A stretch of DNA of 64,000 nt from Flavobacteriales bacterium (GCA_016702645.1 JADJDP010000046.1:9741-73740), one strand, 5' to 3'; shown: positions 1 through 9,573, counted from the first letter of the stretch. The notes: generated from the letters alone by a model not told the origin. Numbers and translations are program-made.

Positions 1-127
1 GTTCCTGCGAAGCCTGCCCGACGTTGGTCCAAGCCTCATAGGACGGGTTGTCCAACTGGGGTTGCGCCACACTATGGAGGTGGCTCAGGACAAGGGCGAA
101 CACAAGGAAAAGGCGGGTGGTTTGCAT
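1..127 (-). CDS. Secreted protein, N-terminal fragment (runs off window start)
   Basis: An ATG at 127 opens a minus-strand frame that stays open to base 1 (42 codons). The first 21 residues form a signal peptide: MQTTR, a hydrophobic stretch LFLVFALVLS, then a cleavage-like site ending SVAQ. The mature start, LDNPSYEAWTN, resembles the 'N-P-x-F/Y-E-x-W' opening common in Bacteroidota secreted proteins with a carbohydrate-binding-like module and a T9SS C-terminus. That family assignment is an inference from about 20 residues only, because the rest lies outside the window. It is divergent from the TonB receptor gene that starts at 316. Confidence 0.5.
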   Translation of the reverse strand, partial: MQTTRLFLVFALVLSHLHSVAQPQLDNPSYEAWTNVGQASQE

Positions 128-192
128 GAAGGTGGCGAATACCAATGGTCAACAAACCCACCGCTCGTTCGGTTCATTGGTGAGCATCCCAT

Positions 193-240
193 GTTAAGGG
201 GAGGTTAATCGGCTTCATCTTACACTAACGGATCCTTAAC
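193..240 (+). promoter_or_regulatory. Direct-repeat operator candidate (PhoB-like geometry) before TonB receptor
   Basis: Two pairs of TTAA-type half sites lie here. TTAA at 194 and 205 are 11 bp apart, and CTAAC at 225 and TTAAC at 236 are also 11 bp apart. The second pair (TAACGGATCCTTAA) closely matches a motif before the lipoprotein gene at 3181-3197. Direct repeats on an 11-bp period are the geometry used by OmpR/PhoB-type response regulators. Regulator identity is inferred, not shown. Confidence 0.45.
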
Positions 241-315
241 ACCGCCTACAGCACTGGGTAACAGGCCACCGGGACTTTTGCACCGCGAAGCATGACAACA
301 TGGTTCGCTTATGCG

Positions 316-3126
316 ATGTACCGGAACCTGATCACCTTTCTTCTCCTTGTTCCCTCATTGGGTGCCTTCTCACAGAAGGGCACCGTGAGCGGCGTCATCA
401 CGGCCGAAGAGGCGGGCGTAGTGCAGCCCATGCCCTTTGTGAACGTGGTGATCAAAGGCACCACCATCGGTGCCAGCACCGATCTCGACGGCAAATACAC
501 CTTCATGGCGGAACCGGGCACCTACGCGGTGGCCGTGAGCTTCGTAGGCTATGATGCCATGGAGCGCACCGTGACGGTGAACGCCGGGCAGACGACCAGC
601 GTGGACATGGAACTCAAGGCCCAAGTGGTGGAGATGAAGGGTCTGGACGTGGTGACCACACGCCGCACCGAGACCGAAACCGCCGTGGTGTTGGAAACGC
701 GCAATAGCGAACAGGTGGTGAACGGCGTTGGCCGCGAGCAGATCAGCAAAGGACAGGACCGCACGGCCGGTGATGTGGTGAAGCGCATTCCCGGTGTGAC
801 CATGGTGGGCGATCGCTTCATCATGATCCGCGGCCTGGCCGATCGCTACAACACGGTGATGTTGAACGATGTGCTTGCACCCAGCTTGGAACCGGACAAG
901 CGCGCCTTCAGCTTCGACATCCTGCCCAGCGGCGCATTGGATCGCGTGATGATCCACAAGACGGGTGCTGCGGAGCTGCCCGGTGAGTTCGCTGGCGGCG
1001 TCATCAAGCTCTACACGGTGAACGTGCCGAGCGAGAACCAGACCCGCATCGACTACAGCGGCTCCTTCCGTGTGGGCACCACTTTCAACGACTTCCTGAG
1101 CAGCCAACGCAGCAGCACCGATGCCTTCGGCTTCGACGATGGTTTGCGCCAACTACCGGTGAGCTTCCCCAGCAACCTCGCCACTTCACCCGCCGCACGC
1201 GTGGATGCCGCAGGCCGTTCGCTCGCCAACAATTGGGCGCCCCAACAGAGCACCGCATTGCCCGATCAGCGCTTGAACATCCTACTTGCGCGTCGCTTCG
1301 GGAAGCAGGGAGCGCATACCACCGGGGGCAACGTCACCACCATCAGCTACAGCAACACGCGCCTCGCATACACGGCCAAGAACTACAACTACAACGCGTA
1401 CGATCCGAACACCGGTCAAAGCGACAGCATCTACAATTACAGCGACAACGAGAACATCGCGCAGTCCCGGGTCAGTGCATTGAGCAACTTCAGCATGCTC
1501 ATCGGTTCGCGCACCAAACTGGAATTCCGCAACCTCTTCACCCAGCAGGGTACCGATCAAACAACGCTGCGCACCGGCCGCGACATCGAAGGCGGCTTCG
1601 AAGTGAAGAACTACGCTTTCCGCTACCAGCAGCGTACCATCTACAGCGGCCAATTGCATGGTAGCCATGACCTGAAGCCCGATGTGAGCACAGTGAGTTG
1701 GACCGCTGGTTACGGTCTCGCACTTACCAAAGAACCCGACTTCCGCCGTGTACGCACCGTGCGCGATCTGAACGGAGGCGATGCGAACGCGCCTTTCCAA
1801 GTGGTGATCCCCCCCGGAGCAACAACCCTGGACGCAGGCCGCTTCTTCAGCGAAAGCGATGAGCGCGTGATCACCGGCAAAGTGGACTACGAGCATCGCA
1901 TCACCCGAGAGAACAGCGCGATCAAACTGCGCACCGGTGTGTACACCGAAATGAAGGACCGCACCTTCGATGCACGCTGGATGAGCTACCGCCGCGCGAG
2001 CAGCGACAACTTCGACCAGAGCCTCGTGTACCAAGGCCTGGAGGACATCTTCAGCGCACAGAACATCAACACGACCACGGGTTTCAAGCTGGAAGAAGGC
2101 ACCAACCCGAGCGATCGCTACACCGCATCGAACACCTTGTTCGCCGGTTATGCAGGTGGCACCATCACGCTGGCGAAGATCACGACCATCAGCGGGGGTG
2201 TGCGCGCCGAGCACAACACCCAACAGTTGAACAGCCAGACCTTCGGCGGTCGTCGCATCACGGTGGACAACCCAGTGTTGAGCATCCTTCCTTCGATCAA
2301 TGCATCCCGCGCACTGAGCGAAAAGGCGCAAGTCCGCGTTGCATGGTCCACCACGGTGAACCGTCCGGAGTTCCGTGAACTGGCCCCCTTCGCCTTCTAT
2401 GACTTCAGCTTCAACAACGTGCTGCGCGGCAACGACAGCCTGCAAGTGGCCACCATCCAGAACGTGGATGCGCGCTACGAGTTCTATCCATCGGCTTCGG
2501 AGCTGATCAGCTTCGGTTTGTTCTACAAGCACTTCAGCAACCCCATCGAGATGTTCTTCCTGCCCGGTGCTGGCAGCGGTGGCACGCGGAACTTCACCTA
2601 TGGCAATGCACAGGAAGCGCGCAGCATGGGTGCCGAAGTGGAACTGCGTCGCTCCTTGAACACGGTCTTCACCGAAGGCTACCTGAGCCACCTCGGCGTC
2701 ACCTTCAACGCCGCGTACATCCTTACCGAAGTGCGCTTGGGCGACCAAGCGAAAGGCCAGGCACAGCAGCGTCCGCTCATGGGCCAGTCGCCCTACATCG
2801 TGAACGCGGGCCTCTACTGGCAGGACACCGATCGCAAGCTTCAGTACAGCTTGCTCTACAACGTCATCGGCCCCCGCCTCTTCGCCGTGGGCACCTACGG
2901 AACACCGGATATCTACGAGATGCCCCGCAACGTGCTCGACCTCGCGGTGACCAAGGGCTTGGGCAAGCGTTTCGAAGTGAAGCTCGCTGCACAGGATATC
3001 CTCAACAACCGTGTGCGCCTGATCCAGGATGCGAACGACGATGGCACCGTGAACGGGAAGGACCAGGAGATCACGAGCTACCGTCGAGGTGCCTACTTCA
3101 CCATCGGGGTGGGCATGCGTTTTTGA
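316..3126 (+). CDS. TonB-dependent outer membrane receptor with carboxypeptidase-regulatory-like N-terminal domain
   Basis: This 936-residue protein is an outer-membrane active transporter driven by TonB. The ATG at 316 is preferred over the in-frame ATG at 292 because it places a standard signal peptide (MYRNLITFLLLVPSLGAFSQ) at the N-terminus. Domains in order are a CarboxypepD_reg-like beta-sandwich (about 22-108, with TTIGASTDLDGKYTF), a plug (about 125-235, with RIPGVTMVGDRFIMIRGL and ELPGEFAGGVIKL), and a 22-stranded barrel ending in the terminal aromatic GVGMRF. No SusD-like partner follows. The neighbour is instead a beta-helix lipoprotein with a similar upstream motif, suggesting the two act together at the surface. 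The substrate cannot be read from sequence; regulation by a PhoB-like factor is a hypothesis. Confidence 0.93.
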   Translation: MYRNLITFLLLVPSLGAFSQKGTVSGVITAEEAGVVQPMPFVNVVIKGTTIGASTDLDGKYTFMAEPGTYAVAVSFVGYDAMERTVTVNAGQTTSVDMELKAQVVEMKGLDVVTTRRTETETAVVLETRNSEQVVNGVGREQISKGQDRTAGDVVKRIPGVTMVGDRFIMIRGLADRYNTVMLNDVLAPSLEPDKRAFSFDILPSGALDRVMIHKTGAAELPGEFAGGVIKLYTVNVPSENQTRIDYSGSFRVGTTFNDFLSSQRSSTDAFGFDDGLRQLPVSFPSNLATSPAARVDAAGRSLANNWAPQQSTALPDQRLNILLARRFGKQGAHTTGGNVTTISYSNTRLAYTAKNYNYNAYDPNTGQSDSIYNYSDNENIAQSRVSALSNFSMLIGSRTKLEFRNLFTQQGTDQTTLRTGRDIEGGFEVKNYAFRYQQRTIYSGQLHGSHDLKPDVSTVSWTAGYGLALTKEPDFRRVRTVRDLNGGDANAPFQVVIPPGATTLDAGRFFSESDERVITGKVDYEHRITRENSAIKLRTGVYTEMKDRTFDARWMSYRRASSDNFDQSLVYQGLEDIFSAQNINTTTGFKLEEGTNPSDRYTASNTLFAGYAGGTITLAKITTISGGVRAEHNTQQLNSQTFGGRRITVDNPVLSILPSINASRALSEKAQVRVAWSTTVNRPEFRELAPFAFYDFSFNNVLRGNDSLQVATIQNVDARYEFYPSASELISFGLFYKHFSNPIEMFFLPGAGSGGTRNFTYGNAQEARSMGAEVELRRSLNTVFTEGYLSHLGVTFNAAYILTEVRLGDQAKGQAQQRPLMGQSPYIVNAGLYWQDTDRKLQYSLLYNVIGPRLFAVGTYGTPDIYEMPRNVLDLAVTKGLGKRFEVKLAAQDILNNRVRLIQDANDDGTVNGKDQEITSYRRGAYFTIGVGMRF

Positions 3127-3143
3127 ACGGCCGTTCCTCGACC

Positions 3144-3170
3144 AGAGAGCCCTACGTGATGGGGCTTTCT
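3144..3170 (+). terminator. Hairpin after TonB receptor gene
   Basis: AGAGAGCCC (3144-3152) pairs with GGGCTTTCT (3162-3170) with one G-U wobble and a 9-nt loop, 17 bp after the stop codon. The 3' arm supplies a short T tract. It separates the receptor gene from the lipoprotein gene, consistent with each having its own promoter. Confidence 0.55.
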
Positions 3171-3180
3171 CGTTGAAGCA

Positions 3181-3197
3181 CTTAACGGAACCTTAAG
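3181..3197 (+). promoter_or_regulatory. Direct-repeat operator candidate before beta-helix lipoprotein
   Basis: CTTAAC (3181) and CTTAAG (3192) form an 11-bp-period direct repeat, about 90 bp before the start codon. The string CTTAACGGAACCTTAAG differs at few positions from the motif at 225-240 before the TonB receptor. Shared control of the two genes is the simplest reading. Confidence 0.45.
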
Positions 3198-3283
3198 ACG
3201 GGGCCACACAACGGTAAGATCCAGTGGACGCACAGCTAACAACATCGCGGTCCCTTTGGGGCATCAAAAAACAACACGAAAAG

Positions 3284-4688
3284 ATGCGCTCCCTGAAGAA
3301 CCACACCGCCATGCTATTAGCATTCGGCGTCATCGCTGTGGCCATGCCTGCTTGCAAGAAAAAGGAAGGCTGCACGGACCCCACGGCCAGCAACTACGAC
3401 CCCGATGCGGACAAGGATTGTTGCTGCGAATACGTCACACCCACGAGCAATATCATCGAGGTGCAAGGCAGTATCACGAGCAACACGAACTGGACCAACG
3501 GCAATAAGTACCTGCTCAAGGGTTTCGTCTATGTGGAGGACGGCGTTACTCTTTCCATCCAGGAAGGCACCATCATCAAAGGCGACAAGCCGACGAAAGG
3601 ATCGCTCATCATCAAGCGTGGTGGAAAGATCCTGGCCAACGGTACCGCCAACCAGCCGATCGTGTTCACCAGCAACCAAACCGCTGGTTCACGAGATCGC
3701 GGGGACTGGGGCGGCATCATCATCTGCGGTCGCGCACCGCACAACCAGCCCAGCGACCCCACGATCGAGGGCGGTCCAGATGCGATCTACGGCGGTAGCG
3801 ACCCCGATGACAACAGCGGTATCCTGCGCTACGTCCGCATCGAGTTCAGCGGCATCCCCTTCCAGCCCAACCAGGAGATCAACGGCCTGACCCTTGGGCG
3901 GCGTTGGTAGTGGCACCACCATCGACCACATCCAGGTGAGCTATTGCGGTGACGACAGCTACGAGTGGTTCGGCGGGAACGTGAACGCGAAATACCTCAT
4001 CGCACACCGCGGCCTCGACGATGACTTCGATCAGGACTTCGGCTGGCAGGGACATGTGCAGTACGCAGTTTCACTTCGCGACCCGAACTACGCCGATGCC
4101 AGCGGAAGCAATGGCTTCGAGTGCGACAACGACGCAGCCGGTAATTCCGCCGCCCCATACTCGCAGGGTACATGGAGCAACGTGACGGTCCTTGGTCCGC
4201 TCACCGTTTCGAGCACCATCAGCGATCTGTACAAGCGTGGCGCGCACCTGCGCCGCAACACGCAGACCCGTGTCTACAACAGCGTTTTCGCTGGTTATCC
4301 AACCGGTCTTCTGATCGATGGAGGCACCACCGAAACCAACGCCACCAACAACGATCTGCAGTTCCGCAATTCGATCCTCGCAGGCATCAGCACCACACCG
4401 CTCGCCGTTGCAAGCGGCAGCACTTGGGATATCACCACCTGGTTCAACACAGCCGGCTGGAACAACACCATCCTCGCCAACAACAGCGAATTGGGTATCG
4501 CACTGCCTACCATCCTGACAGCACCCCAACTGCGTCCTGAAACCGGTAGCCCGCTCTTTACCGGCGCAGCCTTCACCGGCCCCCTTGCTGACAGCTTCTA
4601 TGAGCCAGTGACCTTCCGCGGTGCGTTCGGCAGCACCGACTGGACCTCTGGCTGGGCCAACTGGGATCCACAGAACACAGCCTACTGA
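3284..4688 (+). CDS. Surface lipoprotein with right-handed beta-helix-like repeats (one frameshift)
   Basis: The ATG at 3284 gives a lipoprotein signal peptide with lipobox AMPAC, then KKKEGCTDPTASNYDPDADK, an acidic DxDxD-type Ca-binding-like segment. The body repeats short G/I/V-rich turns (LSIQEGTIIKGD, GSLIIKRGGKILANG, RGDWGGIIICGRAP) typical of the beta-helix proteins found next to TonB receptors in Bacteroidota; some databases wrongly call this family 'multidrug transporter'. The frame breaks at the GGG run 3896-3898: removing one G joins NGLTLG to GVGSGTTIDH and restores a protein of about 468 residues, so this is probably a homopolymer error. The C-terminal half (YEWFGGNVNAKYLIAHRGLD, FRGAFGS...WTSGWANWDP) is characteristic of the family. 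Ligand and precise role are unknown. Confidence 0.8.
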
Positions 4689-4724
4689 GCACGGTACATC
4701 GCAAATTGCCCGCTCGGTAACAGG

Positions 4725-4748
4725 AAAGCCCCGCTTCGGCGGGGCTTT
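4725..4748 (+). terminator. Rho-independent terminator
   Basis: AAAGCCCCGC (4725-4734), loop TTCG, then GCGGGGCTTT (4739-4748) form a perfect 10-bp stem with a stable UUCG loop. It lies 36 bp after the lipoprotein stop and 14 bp before the end of the convergent membrane-protein gene, so it can serve both strands. Confidence 0.85.
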
Positions 4749-4762
4749 CTATTTGCGCCCGA

Positions 4763-5203
4763 TCAACGAAGCATGCCCAGAACGATCGCGTACCGGATGG
4801 CCTTTCCTGCAAGCATGAGCAAGGCGGTGGGCACCCAGCGTGCGCGACCAAGGCCCAAGGCGATGGCAATGACATCACCAACAAAAGGAAGCCAGCAAAG
4901 CAGGGCTGCCCAAGCACCGTAGCGCGAAATACGCCCCTGCCAGCGCAGGACCTTTGCCGGTTCCGTGCGCAACCAGCGCGCAATACGCGCCGGATCACCA
5001 AGTCGGCCCAAACCATAGCTGCTCATGCCTCCGAGCCAATTGCCCGCGCTTGCGACGGCTAGGAGCACAAGGGTGCCCCACGGTCCGGCTGCGAAAACAG
5101 CCAATATCGCCTCTGAGCTGAAAGGCAGGACCGTAGCCGCAAGGAAACAGGCCACGAAAAGGCCCCACAATCCCAGATCGGCCCAAGCGGGTGCCAGTTC
5201 CAT
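4763..5203 (-). CDS. DedA/YqaA-like small integral membrane protein
   Basis: A 146-residue hydrophobic protein starting at the ATG at 5203. It has about four membrane segments and the SNARE-associated/DedA-like signatures LPFSSEAILAVFAAG near residues 27-40 and GNWLGGMSSYGLGRLG near 54-69, with CWLPFVGDVIAIALGLGR towards the C-terminus. This short YqaA type is found in many bacteria; related DedA proteins move lipid carriers across the inner membrane, but no function is established for this subgroup. A longer upstream frame exists but overlaps the divergent outer-membrane gene and has no family support. A TAnnTTTG-type box lies 18 bp upstream. Confidence 0.8.
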   Translation of the reverse strand: MELAPAWADLGLWGLFVACFLAATVLPFSSEAILAVFAAGPWGTLVLLAVASAGNWLGGMSSYGLGRLGDPARIARWLRTEPAKVLRWQGRISRYGAWAALLCWLPFVGDVIAIALGLGRARWVPTALLMLAGKAIRYAIVLGMLR

Positions 5204-5220
5204 GCGCGGTGCGAAGGGTC

Positions 5221-5228
5221 CAAAAGTA
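5221..5228 (-). promoter_or_regulatory. Bacteroidota -7 promoter box (TACTTTTG)
   Basis: On the minus strand the sequence reads TACTTTTG, an exact TAnnTTTG match, 17 bp before the ATG of the YqaA-like gene. It implies a leader of only about a dozen bases. No convincing -33 TTG was found. Confidence 0.5.
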
Positions 5229-5281
5229 TCCGGGAGCCTTCGGCATACGTTTTGGCAACCAAGAGCACCAAACCGAACGCC

Positions 5282-5965
5282 ATGAGAACGTCCTTCACCC
5301 TTGCATCCACCTTGGCCGCCAGCCTTGTGGTGGCCCAGCAACAGCCGCGTACCGCCACGGTGGGTGGTGGCTTGGAGATCGGCATTCCCACGGGTGAGTT
5401 CGATGCTACTTGGGGTCGGCAATTGGTGGGCCTGAGCGCGAACATGACCATGCCCATGCGCCGCCTGCCCTTGAGCTACGGGTTCGACTTTGCCTGGGCC
5501 CGCATGGGTAGCGAGTCGCAGGAGGTCATCATCAACGAAGAGAACATCGAAAGCACCACCGGTGACCTGAGCGTGAAGAGCAACGTGTACGGCTACCACG
5601 CCCTTTTGCGCCTTCAGCCTTTCACCGGCAACGTGAGCCCCTACGTCGAAGGCATGGCCGGAGCGCGCCAGTTCACGACCAACACGGAGATCGAAGTGGA
5701 TGGCATGGACCAACCCTTGATGGAACAGCGCAACGAGAACCACTTCGTTGGCAGCACCGGTTGGGCCGCTGGCCTGCAGGTAATGCCAGGCAAGTCGAAG
5801 AACTTCTACGTGGAAGGCCGGGTGGAGAGCCTTTCCGGTGGACAGGTGACCTACGTGGACCCACGCTCCATTACGGTTTCCCAGGAAGGCGCCGTGAGCT
5901 ACGGAACGCTCACAAGCGGGACGCGGGTGGTGAACATCACCTTCGGTATCGGTCTGCGATTCTGA
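5282..5965 (+). CDS. Outer membrane beta-barrel protein
   Basis: A 227-residue protein with a signal peptide (MRTSFTLASTLAASLVVAQQ) and an amphipathic beta-strand pattern ending in NITFGIGLRF, the terminal aromatic signature of outer-membrane barrels. The opening GGGLEIGIPTGEFDATW and the later SPYVEGMAGARQF are typical of the small OmpX/OmpA-barrel-like proteins of Bacteroidota. The ATG at 5282 is chosen because it immediately precedes the signal peptide. The gene is divergent from the YqaA-like gene and stands alone before purH. Function is not predictable beyond an envelope location. Confidence 0.75.
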   Translation: MRTSFTLASTLAASLVVAQQQPRTATVGGGLEIGIPTGEFDATWGRQLVGLSANMTMPMRRLPLSYGFDFAWARMGSESQEVIINEENIESTTGDLSVKSNVYGYHALLRLQPFTGNVSPYVEGMAGARQFTTNTEIEVDGMDQPLMEQRNENHFVGSTGWAAGLQVMPGKSKNFYVEGRVESLSGGQVTYVDPRSITVSQEGAVSYGTLTSGTRVVNITFGIGLRF

Positions 5966-6089
5966 TCCGGAAACGCTCGTTGCACTGTTGGTAACCTTCG
6001 GATAACGGTGCGCTTGGATGTCCGTGCTAGGCTTCGTGCGTGCTGTAAACTTGTGCCCCTAACGGGGCTTTGGTCCCCGCAAGACCAAA

Positions 6090-7638
6090 TTGGACGGGCA
6101 GAAACGCATCCAGAGCGCGCTCATATCGGTGTTCCACAAGGATGGGCTCGAACCCATCGTCCGCGAACTCGACCGGCTAGGTGTCCACCTCTACAGCACG
6201 GGCGGCACGCAGGAATTCATCGAAGGTCTTGGTGTGAAGGTGACGCCGGTGGAGGACCTAACGACGTATCCGAGCATCCTGGGCGGCCGTGTGAAAACCT
6301 TGCACCCGAAAGTGTTCGGAGGCATCCTCGGCCGTCGTGATCTGGACAGCGATGTGGCGCAGTTGGAAGAGTACCAGATCCCGCCTCTTGATCTGGTGAT
6401 CGTGGACCTCTACCCGTTCGAGGCCACCGTGGCGAAAGGCGGCACCGAAGCGGAGATCATCGAGAAGATCGATATCGGTGGCATCAGCCTGATCCGCGCA
6501 GCGGCGAAGAACCACCGCGACGTGGTGATCGTTGCGGCGCAGACGCAGTACGCTCAATTGCTCGGGATGCTGAAGGAGCAGAACGGAAGCACCTCGCTTG
6601 CACAGCGGAAGACGCTGGCGGCAGCGGCTTTCGGCGTGAGCTCGCACTACGATGGTGCCATCCATAACTGGTTCACCCAAGGCACCGGTGACCTGCGCTT
6701 GAGCGCTGGTCCTACGCATATCCTTCGTTACGGCGAGAACCCGCACCAAAAGGGCGCTTTCCATGGTGACCTGCACGGGATGTTCACGCAGTTGAACGGC
6801 AAGGAGCTCAGCTACAACAACCTCCTGGACCTGGACGCGGCAGTGGAACTGATCGATGACCTGGCCTCTATTTGCAAGGTCACACCGAGCGGTGTCGAGG
6901 CCCTTCGCCATCCTGAAGCACAACAACGCCTGCGGTGCGGCCGTTCGCCCAACCGTGAAGGAAGCATGGGACGCCGCGCTCGCTGCTGACCCGGTAAGTG
7001 CTTTCGGCGGAGTGCTCATCACCACGGCACGCATCGACAAGGCCACTGCGGAAGCGATCGACAGCATCTTCTTCGAGATCATCGCCGCACCCGGCTACGA
7101 CGCTGATGCATTGGAGGTACTGAAGAAGAAGAAGAACCGCATGATCCTGGAACGCAAGCCCGCGGATCGTTCCAAGGTGAAAGTGCGTACAGCTTTGAAC
7201 GGCGTGCTCACGGAAGATCCGGATGCCTTAGTAGCGAACGCCGCTGCGATGCGCACCGCGTCGACTAAAGCACCAACCGCCCAGGAGGTGAGCGATATGG
7301 TCTTCGCCACGGTCCTCGTGAAGCACACCAAGAGCAACGCGATCGTGCTGGCGAAGAACAACCAGGTGCTCGCCAGCGGTACCGGGCAGACCAGTCGTGT
7401 GGATGCCCTCGAACAAGCGATCGCAAAGGCGGGCAAGTTCAACTTCGATCTGCACGGGGCGGTCATGGCCAGCGACGCGTTCTTCCCCTTCCCCGATTGT
7501 GTGGAGATCGCAGGCAAGGCAGGCATCACCGCCGTCGTCCACCCAGGCGGCAGCATCCGCGACCAAGAGAGCATCGACCACTGCAACGCGCATGGCCTGG
7601 CCATGTGCATCACCGGCCACCGCCATTTCAAACACTGA
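6090..7638 (+). CDS. purH: Bifunctional AICAR formyltransferase / IMP cyclohydrolase (frameshifted)
   Basis: PurH catalyses the last two steps of IMP synthesis. The N-terminal MGS-like IMP cyclohydrolase domain is clear (KRIQSALISVFHKDGLE, YSTGGTQEFIE, RVKTLHPKVFGGIL), as is the AICAR transformylase domain (LRYGENPHQKGAF, ILKHNNACGAAV, TAVVHPGGSIRDQE, ITGHRHFKH). The reading frame breaks once: adding one C to the CCC run at 6901-6903 joins GVEA to PFAILKHNNACG, giving about 516 residues, the normal family length. The only start near the expected N-terminus is TTG at 6090 (aaaTTGgac); a lost or gained T there could have hidden an ATG. The gene lies 12 bp before mreB and reads into it. Confidence 0.92.
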
Positions 7639-7650
7639 TAACACCGCTCC

Positions 7651-8676
7651 ATGAGCTGGTTCAACTTCTTCACCCAAGAGATCGCGATCGATCTCGGCAC
7701 TGCCAACACCCTCATCATCCACAACGACAAGGTCGTTGTGGACGAACCGAGCATCGTGGCCATCGATCGCACCACAGGCAAGGTCATCGCGGTGGGCCGA
7801 CAGGCGCAGCAGATGCACGGAAAGACCCACGAGAACATCAAGACCATCCGTCCGCTGCGCGATGGCGTGATCGCCGACTTCAAGGCCGCAGAGGATATGA
7901 TAAAAGGGATGATCAGGATGATCAACCCAGGCCGCCGCCTCTTCACACCGAACCTGCGCATGGTGATCTGCATCCCCAGCGGCATCACCGAAGTGGAGAA
8001 GCGCGCGGTGAAGGACAGCAGCGAACACGCCGGCGCCAAGGAGGTGTACCTCATCCACGAGCCCATGGCCGCCGCGATCGGTATCGGTATCGATGTGGAG
8101 GAGCCGATGGGCAACATGATCATCGACATCGGTGGTGGTACGAGCGAGATCGCCGTGATCGCCCTCGGCGGTATCGTGTGCGACAAGAACATCCGCGTGG
8201 CCGGTGATGAGTTCACGCAGGACATCGAGGAGTACATGCGCCGCCAGCACAACATCCTCGTGGGCGAGCGCACGGCGGAGACGATCAAGATCGAAGTGGG
8301 CGCTGCGATGACCGAACTGGACAACCCACCGCCCGACTACGCCGTACGCGGTCGCGACTTGATGACGGGCATCCCGAAGGAGATCACGGTCACCTACAGT
8401 GAGATAGCTCAAGCCTTCGACAAGAGCATCAGCAAGATCGAGGAAGCGATCCTGAGCGCGTTGGAGGCCACACCGCCTGAACTGAGCGCGGACATCTACA
8501 AGACCGGCATCTACCTGGCCGGCGGTGGTGCGTTGTTACGCGGACTGGACAAGCGCATCAGCATCAAGACGAAGCTGCCCGTACACGTCAGCGAGGATCC
8601 TCTTCGCGCCGTGGCACGCGGCACTGGCATCGCGCTGAAGAACATCGATCGGTTCCAGTTCCTGATGCGCGAATGA
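7651..8676 (+). CDS. mreB: Rod shape-determining protein MreB (bacterial actin)
   Basis: 341 residues, the usual MreB length. Actin-fold nucleotide-binding motifs are present: phosphate-1 IAIDLGTANTLI (about 11-22), phosphate-2 MIIDIGGGTSEIAVI (about 155-169), and the adenosine motif YLAGGGALLRGLD near 288-300. MreB filaments under the inner membrane guide the elongasome that inserts lateral peptidoglycan. It is followed by mreC, mreD, mrdA and rodA on the same strand with short gaps or overlaps, the classic cell-elongation operon, here led by purH. Confidence 0.97.
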   Translation: MSWFNFFTQEIAIDLGTANTLIIHNDKVVVDEPSIVAIDRTTGKVIAVGRQAQQMHGKTHENIKTIRPLRDGVIADFKAAEDMIKGMIRMINPGRRLFTPNLRMVICIPSGITEVEKRAVKDSSEHAGAKEVYLIHEPMAAAIGIGIDVEEPMGNMIIDIGGGTSEIAVIALGGIVCDKNIRVAGDEFTQDIEEYMRRQHNILVGERTAETIKIEVGAAMTELDNPPPDYAVRGRDLMTGIPKEITVTYSEIAQAFDKSISKIEEAILSALEATPPELSADIYKTGIYLAGGGALLRGLDKRISIKTKLPVHVSEDPLRAVARGTGIALKNIDRFQFLMRE

Positions 8677-8742
8677 CGGTAAGGGCGTGACGTGTCACGC
8701 CCGGACCGGTCGGACGGTGCGGGGTGACGAGAAGAACACACC

Positions 8743-9573
8743 ATGCGCGACCTCTTCCGCTTCCTTTTCCGCATACGCAACACCCTGTTGTTCCTGGCCC
8801 TTTTGGGGATCTCTTCGGTGCTGCTGTACAACGGCAACACGCACCACCGCGCCGAAGCCATCAGCAGCAGCAACGCGATCGCCGGCACGCTTTTCAGCTG
8901 GCGCAAGGACATAACCGACTATGCCAACCTGAAGGAGGTGAACGCGCGACTCGTTGCGGAGAACGCGAACTGGCGGAATCGCCATAGCAGTGCTTACGCA
9001 CCCGTGGAAGACCTGTTCGTGCGGATCAATGACACGATCCGTCGCCAGCAGTACAGCTATCTGCCAGCCAAGGTGGTGAACAGCACCTGGCACAAACCGC
9101 GCAACTTCATTACGCTCGACAAGGGAAGCGCCAACGGCTTGCACGACGATATGGGCGTGATCGGTCCCAATGGGATCGTGGGCGTCATCCGCGACGTTAA
9201 CGCGCACTTCGCCTCGGTGATCAGCGTGCTCAACCCCGATGTGAAGACCAGCGTGAAAGTGCGTCGCACGGGCCACTTCGGTCTGCTCTACTGGGATACC
9301 AACAACCCGGTCACCTCCTCCGTGGTGGACATCCCCAAGCATGCGCGGGTGCATCCCGGCGATACCGTTGTGACCATGGGTGGTGACGGGATCTTCCCGG
9401 CGGATGTGCCGGTGGGCATGGTGCTCTCCGTGGAGAACCCACCCGGTAGGCAGGACCAAGCGATCACGGTCCACCTGTTCGAGGACATGACCCGAAGCGG
9501 CTTCGTTTACGTGGTGAACGACTTGCAGCGAGCAGAGCGCGACACGTTGGAAAAGGAGCACGAAGCCCCATGA
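8743..9573 (+). CDS. mreC: Rod shape-determining protein MreC
   Basis: 276 residues, with one N-terminal membrane helix (about 10-28: RIRNTLLFLALLGISSVLLY), a coiled-coil-prone segment after it (DYANLKEVNARLVAENANWR), and the two six-stranded beta-barrel folds of the MreC core (ARVHPGDTVVTMGGDGIFPADVPVG). MreC is the periplasmic scaffold linking MreB to PBP2 and RodA. Its stop overlaps the mreD start by 4 bp (9570-9573), indicating translational coupling. Confidence 0.93.
   Translation: MRDLFRFLFRIRNTLLFLALLGISSVLLYNGNTHHRAEAISSSNAIAGTLFSWRKDITDYANLKEVNARLVAENANWRNRHSSAYAPVEDLFVRINDTIRRQQYSYLPAKVVNSTWHKPRNFITLDKGSANGLHDDMGVIGPNGIVGVIRDVNAHFASVISVLNPDVKTSVKVRRTGHFGLLYWDTNNPVTSSVVDIPKHARVHPGDTVVTMGGDGIFPADVPVGMVLSVENPPGRQDQAITVHLFEDMTRSGFVYVVNDLQRAERDTLEKEHEAP

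Noticed and set aside
1282..2748. Long 488-codon open frame on the minus strand inside the TonB receptor gene
   Set aside because: Shadow frame created by high GC codon bias; no family motifs, and it lies wholly within a clear receptor.
4763..5743. 326-residue version of the YqaA-like protein
   Set aside because: The extra N-terminus overlaps the divergent outer-membrane gene and its promoter box; homologues are about 145 residues.
6055..6068. GCCCC-TAAC-GGGGC hairpin before purH
   Set aside because: Only a 5-bp stem with no T tract; could be chance in GC-rich DNA, so it is not listed as a terminator or riboswitch.
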